Positions 1 through 6,678 of a DNA stretch of 9,620 nucleotides are shown piece by piece (position 1 is the first letter of the stretch; each line of letters starts with the position of its first letter). The notes beneath the pieces were generated by a model. It was not told the DNA's origin and ran no database searches. It saw only the letters and a program-made list of their open reading frames with translations. A program made the position numbers and the translations under genes. This DNA is from Paracoccaceae bacterium (GTDB lineage Bacteria; Pseudomonadota; Alphaproteobacteria; Rhodobacterales; Rhodobacteraceae). The stretch covers positions 1-9,620 of the forward strand of contig JALSHL010000274.1 in the NCBI GenBank assembly GCA_026982255.1, given 5' to 3'.

Positions 1-395
1 TAGATGATGATCGGTATATTGCTGGAGTCGTGAATCGCGGTGTAATGCGCAATCAACCCGCGTTGTGTCGGCTTGTTGTAATAGGGCGTGACGACCAGCG
101 CACCGTCCGCGCCGACCTTTTCGGCAAACTGCACAAACCGGATGGCCTCGACCGTGTTGTTCGATCCGGCACCGGCAATGACCGGCACGCGCCCGTTGGC
201 GGCCTGCACGACCACCTCGATGACGCGCTCGTGTTCCTCGTGCGTCAGGGTCGGGGATTCGCCGGTGGTGCCGACGGGGACCAGCCCGTGCGAGCCTTCG
301 GCGATATGCCATTCGACGAGGGCCTTCAGCGCGTCTTCGTCCACCTTGCCGTTGGAAAACGGGGTGATAAGAGCGGGCATGGAACCTTTGAACAT
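1..395 (-). CDS. dapA: 4-hydroxy-tetrahydrodipicolinate synthase, N-terminal part (cut by left edge)
   Basis: DapA condenses pyruvate with aspartate-semialdehyde in the cytoplasm, the first committed step of the diaminopimelate/lysine pathway. The 131 residues present begin MFKGSMPALITPF and follow the E. coli enzyme closely through the start of its TIM barrel. The GTTGES motif is at residues 42-47, with the Thr pair 43/44 that helps the proton relay. VTPYYNKP is at 102-109, with Tyr106 equivalent to E. coli Tyr107. The window ends inside the codon after IPIII, which should be the catalytic Tyr of the YN motif (E. coli Tyr133). The Schiff-base Lys lies outside. The ATG at 395 is preceded by GGAGG (401-405 on the opposite strand) at 5-nt spacing. 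The gene is divergent from the transglycosylase, and putting a peptidoglycan-precursor gene beside a peptidoglycan-cleaving one may be incidental. Confidence 0.96.
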   Translation of the reverse strand, partial: MFKGSMPALITPFSNGKVDEDALKALVEWHIAEGSHGLVPVGTTGESPTLTHEEHERVIEVVVQAANGRVPVIAGAGSNNTVEAIRFVQFAEKVGADGALVVTPYYNKPTQRGLIAHYTAIHDSSNIPIII

Positions 396-526
396 GATGG
401 CCTCCGTCGGATGTGGGTTTCGCGCTATAGCTAGCGGCGAATTGATGCCACTGCAAGCAAGCGGGGCAAGACAAATCGGGAAATGTGGTGTAATCAGGGG
501 CAAAACAGAAAAAACGTTGAGGCAAA
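396..526. promoter_or_regulatory. Divergent dapA / slt intergenic region with weak promoter candidates
   Basis: This 131-bp spacer must hold promoters for both flanking genes. On the + strand, TGTAAT (489-494) matches five of six bases of the -10 consensus, and AAGACA (468-473) matches four of six of -35, at a short 15-bp spacing. Transcription would start near 501, giving a leader of about 26 nt for slt. GAGG at 519-522 is the likely slt ribosome binding site, 4 nt from the ATG. On the - strand, TTGCAG (456-451) lies 17 bp before TAGCTA (433-428), a poor -10, so the dapA promoter is unclear. No strong hairpin or operator is evident. Confidence 0.35.
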
Positions 527-2491
527 ATGCGGTTTTTATCCCTGACCACCGGCTATCCGGTGGCGATTTTCATCCTGTTTGCAACCATGTTGCCAGTTTC
601 GGCTCAGTCTACCCGCGAAAGCGGAGTTCTGCTCGGGCAGGCGCTCGATGCAGTCGAGGCCGGTGACTGGGGGTTGGCCACGGCGACCGCCTCGCGGGCC
701 GGTGATCCGGTTGTGGCCGATCTGGTGGAATGGCACCGCCTGCGCGCGGGCGAGGGTAACCTGACCGAATACGAGAATTTTATCAAACGCAATCCCGACT
801 GGCCGGGCATCAACCTGATGCAGAAAGTGTCCGAGGAAATCATTCCCGAAGGGGTCAATCCGAACCGTATCGTTGCCTATTTCGATAACCGTCCTCCGCG
901 CAGCGGTTGGGGCGCTTTGCGCTTGGCAGAGGCCTATCTGGCATTGGGTCAGCGGGACAAGGCCAATGCCGAGGCTGCGCGGGTGTGGAAGGAGCTATCG
1001 CTCTCGCAAGATGAACAGGATGCGTTGCTGGCCAGATTTTCTGCCGCGATGACGCCACATAATGACGAACGGATCGACCTGTTGTTATGGAAAAACCGGA
1101 TCACCGAGGCGTCGCGGATGCTGAACATGTTGGCTGGCGCACAGTTGCAGTTGGCACAGGTCCGTATTGCCCTGCAAAAAGGGCAGAACGGCGTGGATAA
1201 AATGCTGGCCGAACTACCCTCTTCGGTTCGGAATGATCCGGGGCTGGCCTATGACCGTTTCCGCTGGAGGGTAAAGCGGGAGCTGTGGGACGGGGCGCAG
1301 GACATGATGCTGGAGCGTTCTGTTTCGCGCGAGGCGCTCGGGCGCCCTGAATTCTGGTCTGCAAAACGCCGGACCTATGCGCGGCGCGCCATGCGGGCAG
1401 GGAACTTCCAGACGGCCTACAGGCTGGCCAGCCAGCACTATCTGATGCCGGACGAGGCAGGTTATTCCGACCTGGAATGGTTTGCCGGCTTTGTCGCCTT
1501 GCGCAAGCTGGACGATCCGGCGCGGGCGCTGGAGCATTTCAAACGCTTCCGGGCCTCGATCAGGTCGCCGATCAGCGTCGGGCGGGCCGGTTACTGGATG
1601 GGCCGTGCCTACGAGGCGATGGGCGATACGGAAGGTGCGCGCGAGGCCTATGCGCTCGGCGCCACCTACCAGACGAGCTTTTACGGCCAGTTGGCGGCCG
1701 AACGGGGCGGCTTTCCGCCCGATCACAGCATTGCGGGTGCGGGCCTGCCGCCGGACTGGAGCCGCGAGCCGTTCCTGAAGTCGCCAGTCGTGCGGGCAGC
1801 GGTGTTGCTGGCCTATGCCGACCGTCCGGTGTTGGCGCAGCGGTTTTTCTCGCAGGCGGCAAGCGATATGACCTTGCAGCAACGCGCGGCGCTGGCGCAA
1901 CTGGCACTGGATGTCGGCCAGCCCTATAGCGCCGTGAAAATCGCCAAGGATACTGCCCTGTATGGCGATGTGATCATTCAGGCCTACTACCCGATCACGG
2001 ATTTTGCCGATTTCCGCGGGCCTGTGGCAACGGAACTGATGCTGGCGATTTCGCGACAGGAAAGCGAGTTCAATCCCGAAGTTATCAGTCCCGCCGGCGC
2101 AATGGGCCTGATGCAGCTGATGCCGGGCACGGCGCAGAAGGTGGCGGAGGATCTGGGGCTGGAATACAGCAAACCCAGATTGTTGGCAGACTGGGAATAC
2201 AATGCCAGACTGGGCACCGAATACCTGTCGCAGATGCTGGAACGGTATAATGGCTCTGTCGTGCTGGCAGCTGCTGCTTACAACGCAGGGCCGAGTCGTG
2301 TGGACCGCTGGCTCAGGGATTACGGGGATCCGCGCTCCGGAGAGGCGGATGTGATCGATTGGATCGAGACAATTCCGTTCCGGGAGACGCGGAACTATGT
2401 GATGCGGGTGAGTGAATCCCTGTTTACTTTCCGTGCACGGCTTAAAGGGAAAGCTCCTGCCATGAGCCTGATGCAGGAGTTGAAGCGCTAG
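527..2491 (+). CDS. slt: Soluble lytic murein transglycosylase (Slt70 family)
   Basis: This periplasmic enzyme cleaves the MurNAc-GlcNAc bond of peptidoglycan, leaving a 1,6-anhydroMurNAc end. The 654 residues are close to E. coli Slt70 (645 aa). A signal peptide spans about residues 1-26 (hydrophobic core 11-22, likely cleavage VSA|QS). Residues about 30-480 are a long helical, TPR-like region resembling the Slt70 superhelical ring. The C-terminal SLT (GH23) domain spans about 500-640 and has the ordered motifs SRQES (509-513), with Glu512 as the expected catalytic acid, GLMQLMP (527-533) and AYNAG (584-588). All hallmark residues are present, so the enzyme should be active. The start is the ATG at 527, which gives a clean signal peptide and has GAGG 4 nt upstream. 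The 3' end overlaps the convergent permease gene by 4 nt. The motifs support the family firmly; the exact cellular role (turnover, division or recycling) is not shown. Confidence 0.95.
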   Translation: MRFLSLTTGYPVAIFILFATMLPVSAQSTRESGVLLGQALDAVEAGDWGLATATASRAGDPVVADLVEWHRLRAGEGNLTEYENFIKRNPDWPGINLMQKVSEEIIPEGVNPNRIVAYFDNRPPRSGWGALRLAEAYLALGQRDKANAEAARVWKELSLSQDEQDALLARFSAAMTPHNDERIDLLLWKNRITEASRMLNMLAGAQLQLAQVRIALQKGQNGVDKMLAELPSSVRNDPGLAYDRFRWRVKRELWDGAQDMMLERSVSREALGRPEFWSAKRRTYARRAMRAGNFQTAYRLASQHYLMPDEAGYSDLEWFAGFVALRKLDDPARALEHFKRFRASIRSPISVGRAGYWMGRAYEAMGDTEGAREAYALGATYQTSFYGQLAAERGGFPPDHSIAGAGLPPDWSREPFLKSPVVRAAVLLAYADRPVLAQRFFSQAASDMTLQQRAALAQLALDVGQPYSAVKIAKDTALYGDVIIQAYYPITDFADFRGPVATELMLAISRQESEFNPEVISPAGAMGLMQLMPGTAQKVAEDLGLEYSKPRLLADWEYNARLGTEYLSQMLERYNGSVVLAAAAYNAGPSRVDRWLRDYGDPRSGEADVIDWIETIPFRETRNYVMRVSESLFTFRARLKGKAPAMSLMQELKR

Positions 2492-3345
2492 GCGCGGCGC
2501 TCGCGCCAGAAGGTGAACAGGCCGGCTCCGACAATCAGGGCAGCACCGGTGACCGTCCATAAATCCAGCGTCTCGTTGAAGACCAGCAGGCCGATGAAGG
2601 ACACGAACACCAGCTGGAAATAGGCAAAGGGCTGGACGGTGGAGGCCTCGGCAACCTCGTAGGTTTTGATCAGCAGGAAATGCCCGAAGGCGCCGCTCAG
2701 CGCCAGCGCCGCCATCAGCCACCAGTCGTTGTCCTGCATGGGATCCCAGAAAAACGGCCCGACCAGCGTGACGGCCACGGCCCCCGCGACGCCGGTGTAG
2801 AAAAAGCTGGTCTCGGCGGAATCCTTGCGCGCGACGAAACGGGTCAGCAAGCCATAGATGGCAAACAGCAAGGCCGCAAGCAGCGGGACGAGAGCGGCAG
2901 GGGAAAACACCGCAAAGCCCGGGCGCAGGATGATCAGAATGCCGGTAAACCCGACACAGATCGCCAGCCAGCGCCGCCAGCCGACCCGCTCGCCCAGAAC
3001 GGGGCCGGAAAGCGCGGCGATCATCAGCGGGTAAGCGGTGAAAATCGCGTGCGTGCCGATCAGCCCCAGCAGCACGAAAGACAGCACCGTAACGCCGATT
3101 TCCGCCACCAGCAGCACGCCGCGCAGGATTTGCAAAACGGGTTGTGTGGTGTGGGCGACGCGGCGAATCCCGCCCTTGCGTGCCGCCGACAGGGCGATGA
3201 CAAACAGCGCGAAAAACCAGTAGCGGATCATCAGCACCGTCACCACGTTGTATTCGGCGGCCAGATAGCGCGACAACCCGTCCTGCATGGCAAAGACAAA
3301 TGTCGTGGCGATCATCAGCGGAATACCGAGGCGCGGGTTGTTCAC
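2488..3345 (-). CDS. EamA/DMT-family inner-membrane permease
   Basis: A 285-residue, strongly hydrophobic protein with about ten predicted transmembrane helices arranged as two EamA repeats (roughly residues 7-143 and 150-280), the normal size for the drug/metabolite transporter superfamily. The first repeat ends with the typical stretch LGERVGWRRWLAI...LRPG at about 117-143. The second contains FNETLDLW near the C-terminal end. The substrate cannot be read from sequence; relatives export amino acids, nucleosides or other metabolites. The chosen start is GTG at 3345, which overlaps the TGA of mnmD (GTGA, overlap 3342-3345) and has GGGG 7 nt upstream. This indicates translational coupling in an mnmD-permease unit. 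An internal ATG at residue 11 is a less likely alternative because it would trim the first helix. The TAG stop shares a CTAG with the convergent slt gene. Confidence 0.88.
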   Translation of the reverse strand: MNNPRLGIPLMIATTFVFAMQDGLSRYLAAEYNVVTVLMIRYWFFALFVIALSAARKGGIRRVAHTTQPVLQILRGVLLVAEIGVTVLSFVLLGLIGTHAIFTAYPLMIAALSGPVLGERVGWRRWLAICVGFTGILIILRPGFAVFSPAALVPLLAALLFAIYGLLTRFVARKDSAETSFFYTGVAGAVAVTLVGPFFWDPMQDNDWWLMAALALSGAFGHFLLIKTYEVAEASTVQPFAYFQLVFVSFIGLLVFNETLDLWTVTGAALIVGAGLFTFWRERRA

Positions 3346-4019
3346 GGCATGACCCCGACGCTCATATGGCGTTTGTGGGCGAACCCTTTGCGGCGGCTGA
3401 CGGCGAAACCGGCAGCTTGCAGGGCGCGGCGCACATGGCCCGCGGCGGTATAGGTGGCGAAGGTGCCGCCCGATACGGTATGCGCGCCGACGTTTGCGAG
3501 GATTTCCGGCGACCACAGGGCCGGATTGCACGCAGGGCTGAACCCGTCGAGGAACCACGTATCCGCCTTGCCGGACCACACCAGCAGGGTTTGTGTGGCG
3601 TCGCCAAGGATGACATCCAGATGCAGCGTGTCGGTTTCAAGCGTCGGTCCGGTTTTCCACGCGGCGACCAGCCGTTCGGCATAGGGGGCAAGATCGGGCC
3701 AGTGCGCCAATGCGCGGGCCATTTCGGTGGCCTCCATCGGATAGGCCTCGAAACTGGTGAAGCGCAGGGGGGTGGTGGCACCGCTGTCCTCCCATGCTTT
3801 CCATGCGGCCAGCAGGTTGAGACCGGTACCGAAACCGAGCTCCGCTATGTGGAACCCTTCGCGAAACCGCTCCGGCAGGTCGTTGCCGTCCAGAAACACA
3901 TGTCGCGTTTCCGCCAGCCCGTCGGAAAGCGAGAAATACGGGTCCTCGAAACGGGTGGACACAGGCACGCCGTTTTCGCGCCATTCCACATCCGCCTTTT
4001 GCGCTTTGTTGTGTTTCAT
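3342..4019 (-). CDS. mnmD: tRNA (5-methylaminomethyl-2-thiouridine34) methyltransferase, stand-alone MnmD
   Basis: It uses S-adenosylmethionine to methylate nm5(s2)U34 to mnm5(s2)U34 in the wobble position of tRNAs reading split codon boxes. The 225 residues align from end to end with the N-terminal methyltransferase half of E. coli MnmC: GVPVSTRFEDPYFS at 17-30, the SAM-binding loop ELGFGTGLN at 60-68, FEAYP at 90-94, HWPDLAP at 106-112, WFLDGFSPACNPALW at 155-169 with Asp158, and the terminal RRKGFAHKRHMSVGVM. There is no FAD domain and the gene stops normally, so this is the single-domain form, not a truncated MnmC. The ATG at 4019 has AAGGGG (4031-4026) at 6-nt spacing. Downstream it overlaps the permease gene by 4 nt. 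Upstream it is divergent from a separate FAD oxidoreductase that could supply the other MnmC activity. Confidence 0.92.
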   Translation of the reverse strand: MKHNKAQKADVEWRENGVPVSTRFEDPYFSLSDGLAETRHVFLDGNDLPERFREGFHIAELGFGTGLNLLAAWKAWEDSGATTPLRFTSFEAYPMEATEMARALAHWPDLAPYAERLVAAWKTGPTLETDTLHLDVILGDATQTLLVWSGKADTWFLDGFSPACNPALWSPEILANVGAHTVSGGTFATYTAAGHVRRALQAAGFAVSRRKGFAHKRHMSVGVMP

Positions 4020-4062
4020 GCTTTACCCCTTGTGAGTCGGACAATGGGCAAAAGGCGGGATC
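4020..4062. promoter_or_regulatory. Very short divergent spacer between mnmD and the FAD oxidoreductase
   Basis: Only 43 bp separate two divergent start codons, and both ribosome binding sites lie inside: AAGGGG for mnmD (4031-4026, - strand) and AAGGCGGG for the oxidoreductase (4052-4059, + strand). There is no room for two independent promoters, so promoter elements must overlap or extend into the opposite coding region. That is consistent with coordinated expression. I could not identify convincing -35/-10 pairs here. Confidence 0.4.
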
Positions 4063-5175
4063 ATGGCAACGGTAAACACACGCGATGTGATCGTGATCGG
4101 CGGCGGCATTTTCGGCCTGTCCTGTGCGTGGTCCTGCCTGAAACGCGGGCTGTCGGTGACGGTGCTGGAGGGCAACTATATCGGTTCGGGTGCCAGTGGC
4201 GGAGTGATGGGGGCGATGTCGCCCAATGTGCCGGAACGGTGGAACGACAAGAAACAGTTCCAGCTTGATGCGCTGTTGTCGGCGGCGGAGCACTGGGCAG
4301 AGGTGGAGGAGGTTTCGGGGAAATCCACCGGTTATGGCCGTATCGGGCGGCTGATTCCGGTTATGGACGAACACGGGCTGGGCCATGCGCAAAAACGGGC
4401 GGTCGATGCGAGCACGTTCTGGCAGGGCAAAGCGACGTGGACGATCCGCGAGGCGGAGGATTACGCGCCGTGGATCGATCCGGATGCTGCACCCCTCGGG
4501 GTAGTTCACGAAAATCTGTCGGCCCGCATTTTCCCCCTCGCCGCCTGCCTTGCGCTGGCGCGGGCGATCGAGGCGAAGGGGGGAGAGATCCTCGAAGGCT
4601 GGCGGGTGACGGAGATCGGCGATCACGAGGTTTCCGGCGTTAGCGGCACGTTGAAGGCAGGCGCGGTGATCCTGTCGGCGGGGGCCGAGAGTTTTCCGTT
4701 TCTGGAACCGTTCCTCGGCCCTGATGCAGGGTTCGGGGTCAAGGGGCAGGCGGCCTTGCTGACCGGCGCGGACATGGCGAGCGCGCCGACGATATTTGCC
4801 AATCACACCTATATTATTCCGCACGCCGACGGAAAGGTGGCGGTGGGTTCGACGACCGAGAACACATGGGACGACCCCCGCTCCACCGACGAGCGTCTGA
4901 ACGAGGTTATTATCCGCGCCCGCGCCATTTCTCCGCCGCTGCGCGATGCCCGCGTGGCGCTGCGCTGGGCCAACCTGCGGCCGCGGGGTAAAAAGCCCGA
5001 CCCGATGCTAGGGCGCGTGCCGGGGGCCGAGGGCCTGTATCTGGCCACCGGCGGTTTCAAGATCGGCATCGGCATTTCGCACGCGGTGGGCGAGGCGCTG
5101 GCGGGAATGGTGGCCGGGGAAACTCCGTATCTACCCGAGAAATTCTTTGTCCGTCTGCCGAAACCGAAAGCATGA
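4063..5175 (+). CDS. FAD-dependent oxidoreductase, DAO family; possible stand-alone MnmC2-type oxidase
   Basis: A 370-residue flavoprotein of the D-amino-acid oxidase/glycine oxidase fold. The N-terminal Rossmann motif is VIVIGGGIFGLSCAW, with GGGIFG at 13-18, and an acidic residue follows the second strand (VTVLEGN). A GSGASGG..GAMSP stretch at about 42-54 resembles the LGASG...GALYP region of the MnmC C-terminal domain. The C-terminal FAD-contacting segment is YLATGGFKIGIGIS at 326-339. There is no signal peptide or membrane segment, so it is probably cytoplasmic. Its substrate is not evident. By family it should oxidise a C-N bond of a primary or secondary amine. Its place divergent from a stand-alone mnmD suggests it may convert cmnm5U to nm5U in tRNA, the job of MnmC2. 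Alternatives are glycine/sarcosine oxidase (ThiO-like) or a D-amino-acid dehydrogenase. The flavoprotein assignment is firm; the tRNA role is inference. Confidence 0.85.
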   Translation: MATVNTRDVIVIGGGIFGLSCAWSCLKRGLSVTVLEGNYIGSGASGGVMGAMSPNVPERWNDKKQFQLDALLSAAEHWAEVEEVSGKSTGYGRIGRLIPVMDEHGLGHAQKRAVDASTFWQGKATWTIREAEDYAPWIDPDAAPLGVVHENLSARIFPLAACLALARAIEAKGGEILEGWRVTEIGDHEVSGVSGTLKAGAVILSAGAESFPFLEPFLGPDAGFGVKGQAALLTGADMASAPTIFANHTYIIPHADGKVAVGSTTENTWDDPRSTDERLNEVIIRARAISPPLRDARVALRWANLRPRGKKPDPMLGRVPGAEGLYLATGGFKIGIGISHAVGEALAGMVAGETPYLPEKFFVRLPKPKA

Positions 5176-5212
5176 GAGGCGCGGGTAATCCGGCGGAAAT
5201 TTTGCGCTGCCC

Positions 5213-5242
5213 TTGAACCGGCTCCGAGCTGCGCTTTTATAT
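5213..5242 (+). promoter_or_regulatory. Probable promoter of trxC
   Basis: TTGAAC (5213-5218) and TTTATA (5236-5241) are separated by 17 bp, and an overlapping TTATAT (5237-5242) is at 18 bp. The predicted transcript starts near 5249, about 22 nt before the trxC ATG, and includes the GAGG ribosome binding site at 5261-5264. The -35 reads CTTGAA from 5212, the form also found in alphaproteobacterial heat-shock (RpoH) promoters, so a stress input is possible. However, the -10 does not distinguish RpoH from the housekeeping sigma factor. Confidence 0.5.
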
Positions 5243-5270
5243 GCGGAAACACTTATGAACGAGGTCCGCC

Positions 5271-5708
5271 ATGAGCGAGTCGAAAAAACTGACATGTCTG
5301 TCCTGCGGGGCAGTGAACAAGGTGCCTGCTGAAAAGCTCGGCTCCAAACCGAAATGCGGTGTCTGCGGCGAGGGTCTGATGACCGGCAAGGTCAAGGACG
5401 TGGATTTTGCCACGTTGCAGAAGGCCGGCAAAAAGGACGACGTGCCGCTGGTTGTCGATCTGTGGGCGCCGTGGTGTGGCCCGTGCCGGATGATGGCGCC
5501 GGAGTTTTCCAAGGCGGCGCAGGAATTGAAGGATTCGGTGCGGTTTGTGAAGATCAACACCGACACACATCAAAAGGCATTGAGCGTTTACAACGTGCGT
5601 GGCATCCCGACGATGCTGTTGTTCAAAAAGGGCAAGGAAGTGGCGCGCCAGTCCGGCGCGGCCCGTGCGCCCGAGATCGTCAAATGGGTGCGCACCCGTT
5701 CGATGTGA
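5271..5708 (+). CDS. trxC: Thioredoxin 2 (TrxC-type, zinc-ribbon thioredoxin)
   Basis: A cytoplasmic disulfide reductase of 145 residues. The N-terminal extension carries two CxxC pairs, Cys9/Cys12 and Cys29/Cys32, the zinc site that distinguishes thioredoxin 2 from thioredoxin 1. The thioredoxin fold follows, with DLWAPWCGPCRMMAPEF at 63-79 (redox Cys69 and Cys72) and the cis-proline in RGIPTM (Pro113). All catalytic and zinc ligands are intact. In E. coli this protein is induced by oxidative stress and loses its zinc on oxidation; whether that holds here is not shown. The ATG at 5271 has GAGG at 6-nt spacing. The ATG at 5255 is out of frame and is ignored. The TGA stop (5706-5708) directly abuts the stop of the convergent membrane regulator gene, inside a 10-bp inverted repeat. 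Confidence 0.95.
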   Translation: MSESKKLTCLSCGAVNKVPAEKLGSKPKCGVCGEGLMTGKVKDVDFATLQKAGKKDDVPLVVDLWAPWCGPCRMMAPEFSKAAQELKDSVRFVKINTDTHQKALSVYNVRGIPTMLLFKKGKEVARQSGAARAPEIVKWVRTRSM

Positions 5709-5729
5709 TCAGATCATTTTGATCACATC
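5702..5729. repeat. Perfect 10-bp inverted repeat across the abutting trxC / regulator stop codons
   Basis: GATGTGATCA (5702-5711) and TGATCACATC (5720-5729) are exact reverse complements around an 8-nt loop (5712-5719). The left arm contains the trxC stop. The arms and loop together encode the last residues of the convergent winged-helix gene. No T-run follows in either direction, so it is not a canonical intrinsic terminator. It could protect 3' ends or slow convergent polymerases, or it could be a protein binding site. Confidence 0.6.
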
Positions 5730-6404
5730 CTTGTCGATGCCAAGCATATAGCCCTTGCGGCTGATGGTCTTGATCAGCAGTTCCGACACGATCTGGTTGC
5801 CGAGGTGGTCGCGCAGGCGTTTGATGCGCGTGGCTCCGGCGGCCTCTTCGCAGTCGCTGGCGGGTTTTCCGGTGATCATGGATTCCAGCTCCACCCCGCT
5901 GATGAATTCGCCGTCCAGGCGGGCCTCGCATAACACCGCGAGCGCCTCGCTGGCGGCTTCGGTCAGGGTGAATTCCATGTTGTTGATATAGACCTTCAAT
6001 TCGCCGCGCGACAGAATCAGGCTGTTGATCTGGATGCCGGAGCGCTCGATCTCGGACAAGCGCCGGTTCATGGTGGTGATATAGGCCAGAAACACCAGTG
6101 CCGCGATCAGGATGGCGGTGGAAAACGCCAGCAGCACCAGAATGACAATGCGATAGGATGTGAGCGTGTCGGAAAACGCCGTGCCGGATTGCGCGAGTAT
6201 CTCCAGCAGTTTGATCTCGGCGTTGGAATTCAGTGAATCATTTTCGACAAAGATCCGTTCTACACGGTCGTTGAAGGCATTGGCGTCCGGCAGATTATAC
6301 AGCAGCGCGGCGCCGGCTATCACCAGAATTCCGATGATCAGGGCAAGGCCGATATAGACCGTCCGGTTGCCTTTTCTAGAAACGAAGGTAGTATTCTCCG
6401 GCAC
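5709..6404 (-). CDS. Membrane-anchored protein with C-terminal OmpR-type winged helix (putative one-component regulator)
   Basis: A 231-residue protein with a short basic N-terminus (RKGNR at 10-14), a first transmembrane helix at about 16-36, a predicted periplasmic loop of about 48 residues (37-85), a second helix at about 86-109, the basic NRR at 113-115 supporting a cytoplasmic C-terminus, a linker, and a Trans_reg_C-like domain at about 132-223. In that domain, FTLTEAASEALAVL matches helix 1, FISGVELESMI helix 2, ATRIKRLRDHLGN the recognition helix and ISRKGYMLGI the wing hairpin. There is no receiver or kinase domain. It resembles ToxR/CadC in logic, but the order is reversed: membrane part first, DNA-binding part last. 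The start is GTG at 6404, with AGAGGA (6416-6411) at 6-nt spacing. It overlaps the upstream small exported protein gene by 29 nt, so the two are co-transcribed. Targets and signal are unknown. The domain call is by pattern, without a profile search. Confidence 0.78.
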   Translation of the reverse strand: MPENTTFVSRKGNRTVYIGLALIIGILVIAGAALLYNLPDANAFNDRVERIFVENDSLNSNAEIKLLEILAQSGTAFSDTLTSYRIVILVLLAFSTAILIAALVFLAYITTMNRRLSEIERSGIQINSLILSRGELKVYINNMEFTLTEAASEALAVLCEARLDGEFISGVELESMITGKPASDCEEAAGATRIKRLRDHLGNQIVSELLIKTISRKGYMLGIDKDVIKMI

Positions 6405-6672
6405 TGTCCATCCTCTGTGCTAAGCCTTCCGGTCCGAATAGCGATATTACCCGAAGCAGGGTCCAACCGCCAACACTAATCCGTTCGCGGGTCAGATCTC
6501 CGGCAAGCACGAAATCGGAGCAGGCGGCCTGTGGCAGTTCGATCACGCCGTAATGCAACTGCAGCGGCGCGTCTTTCTTGGCTTTGTAGTCGGCATAGCA
6601 CTCGACACTGGCAGCAGCGGGGAGGGCAGCGAGCGCGCCCAGAAGCGCGAGGATATGGATAAGGTTTTTCAT
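6376..6672 (-). CDS. Small exported protein of unknown function
   Basis: A 98-residue protein with a clear signal peptide (MKNLIHILALLGALAALPAAA, cleavage after about residue 21). The mature chain is about 77 residues and probably periplasmic. It has exactly two cysteines after the signal (Cys25 and Cys51), which could form a disulfide, and it ends in an aromatic tail, GEYYLRF. I recognise no named domain; it resembles conserved hypothetical proteins of Rhodobacteraceae. Its 3' end overlaps the start of the membrane winged-helix gene by 29 nt and contains that gene's ribosome binding site, so translation is probably coupled. That makes it a candidate partner or signal input for the regulator. 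The ATG at 6672 has only a weak Shine-Dalgarno sequence (CAGG almost touching it). An out-of-frame ATG 11 nt upstream opens a four-codon frame whose stop overlaps this start. Confidence 0.75.
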   Translation of the reverse strand: MKNLIHILALLGALAALPAAASVECYADYKAKKDAPLQLHYGVIELPQAACSDFVLAGDLTRERISVGGWTLLRVISLFGPEGLAQRMDSAGEYYLRF

Positions 6673-6678
6673 ACCTGA

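Noticed and set aside
2491..2507. GGCGCG-gcgct-CGCGCC hairpin just after the slt stop as a terminator
   Set aside because: The stem is only 6 bp, there is no U-run on either strand, and it lies inside the C-terminal codons of the permease.
1214..2722. Long open frame on the - strand, antisense to slt and running into the permease region
   Set aside because: It lies opposite a well-supported Slt gene, has the His/Arg/Pro-rich composition typical of GC-rich antisense frames, and shows no recognisable motif or start signal.
3300..4268. Open frame on the + strand opposite mnmD, extending into the FAD gene
   Set aside because: It overlaps two firmly identified genes, and its composition is that of a GC-rich shadow frame.
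4063..5175. Calling the FAD protein MnmC outright
   Set aside because: It lacks the methyltransferase half and has only local resemblance to the MnmC oxidase domain. DAO-family members share these motifs, so no symbol was given.
5704..5727. TGTGA...TCACA in the trxC junction dyad as a CRP/FNR-type site
   Set aside because: The half-sites are 14 bp apart rather than the 6 bp of a CRP site, and the position at two gene ends is wrong for promoter control.
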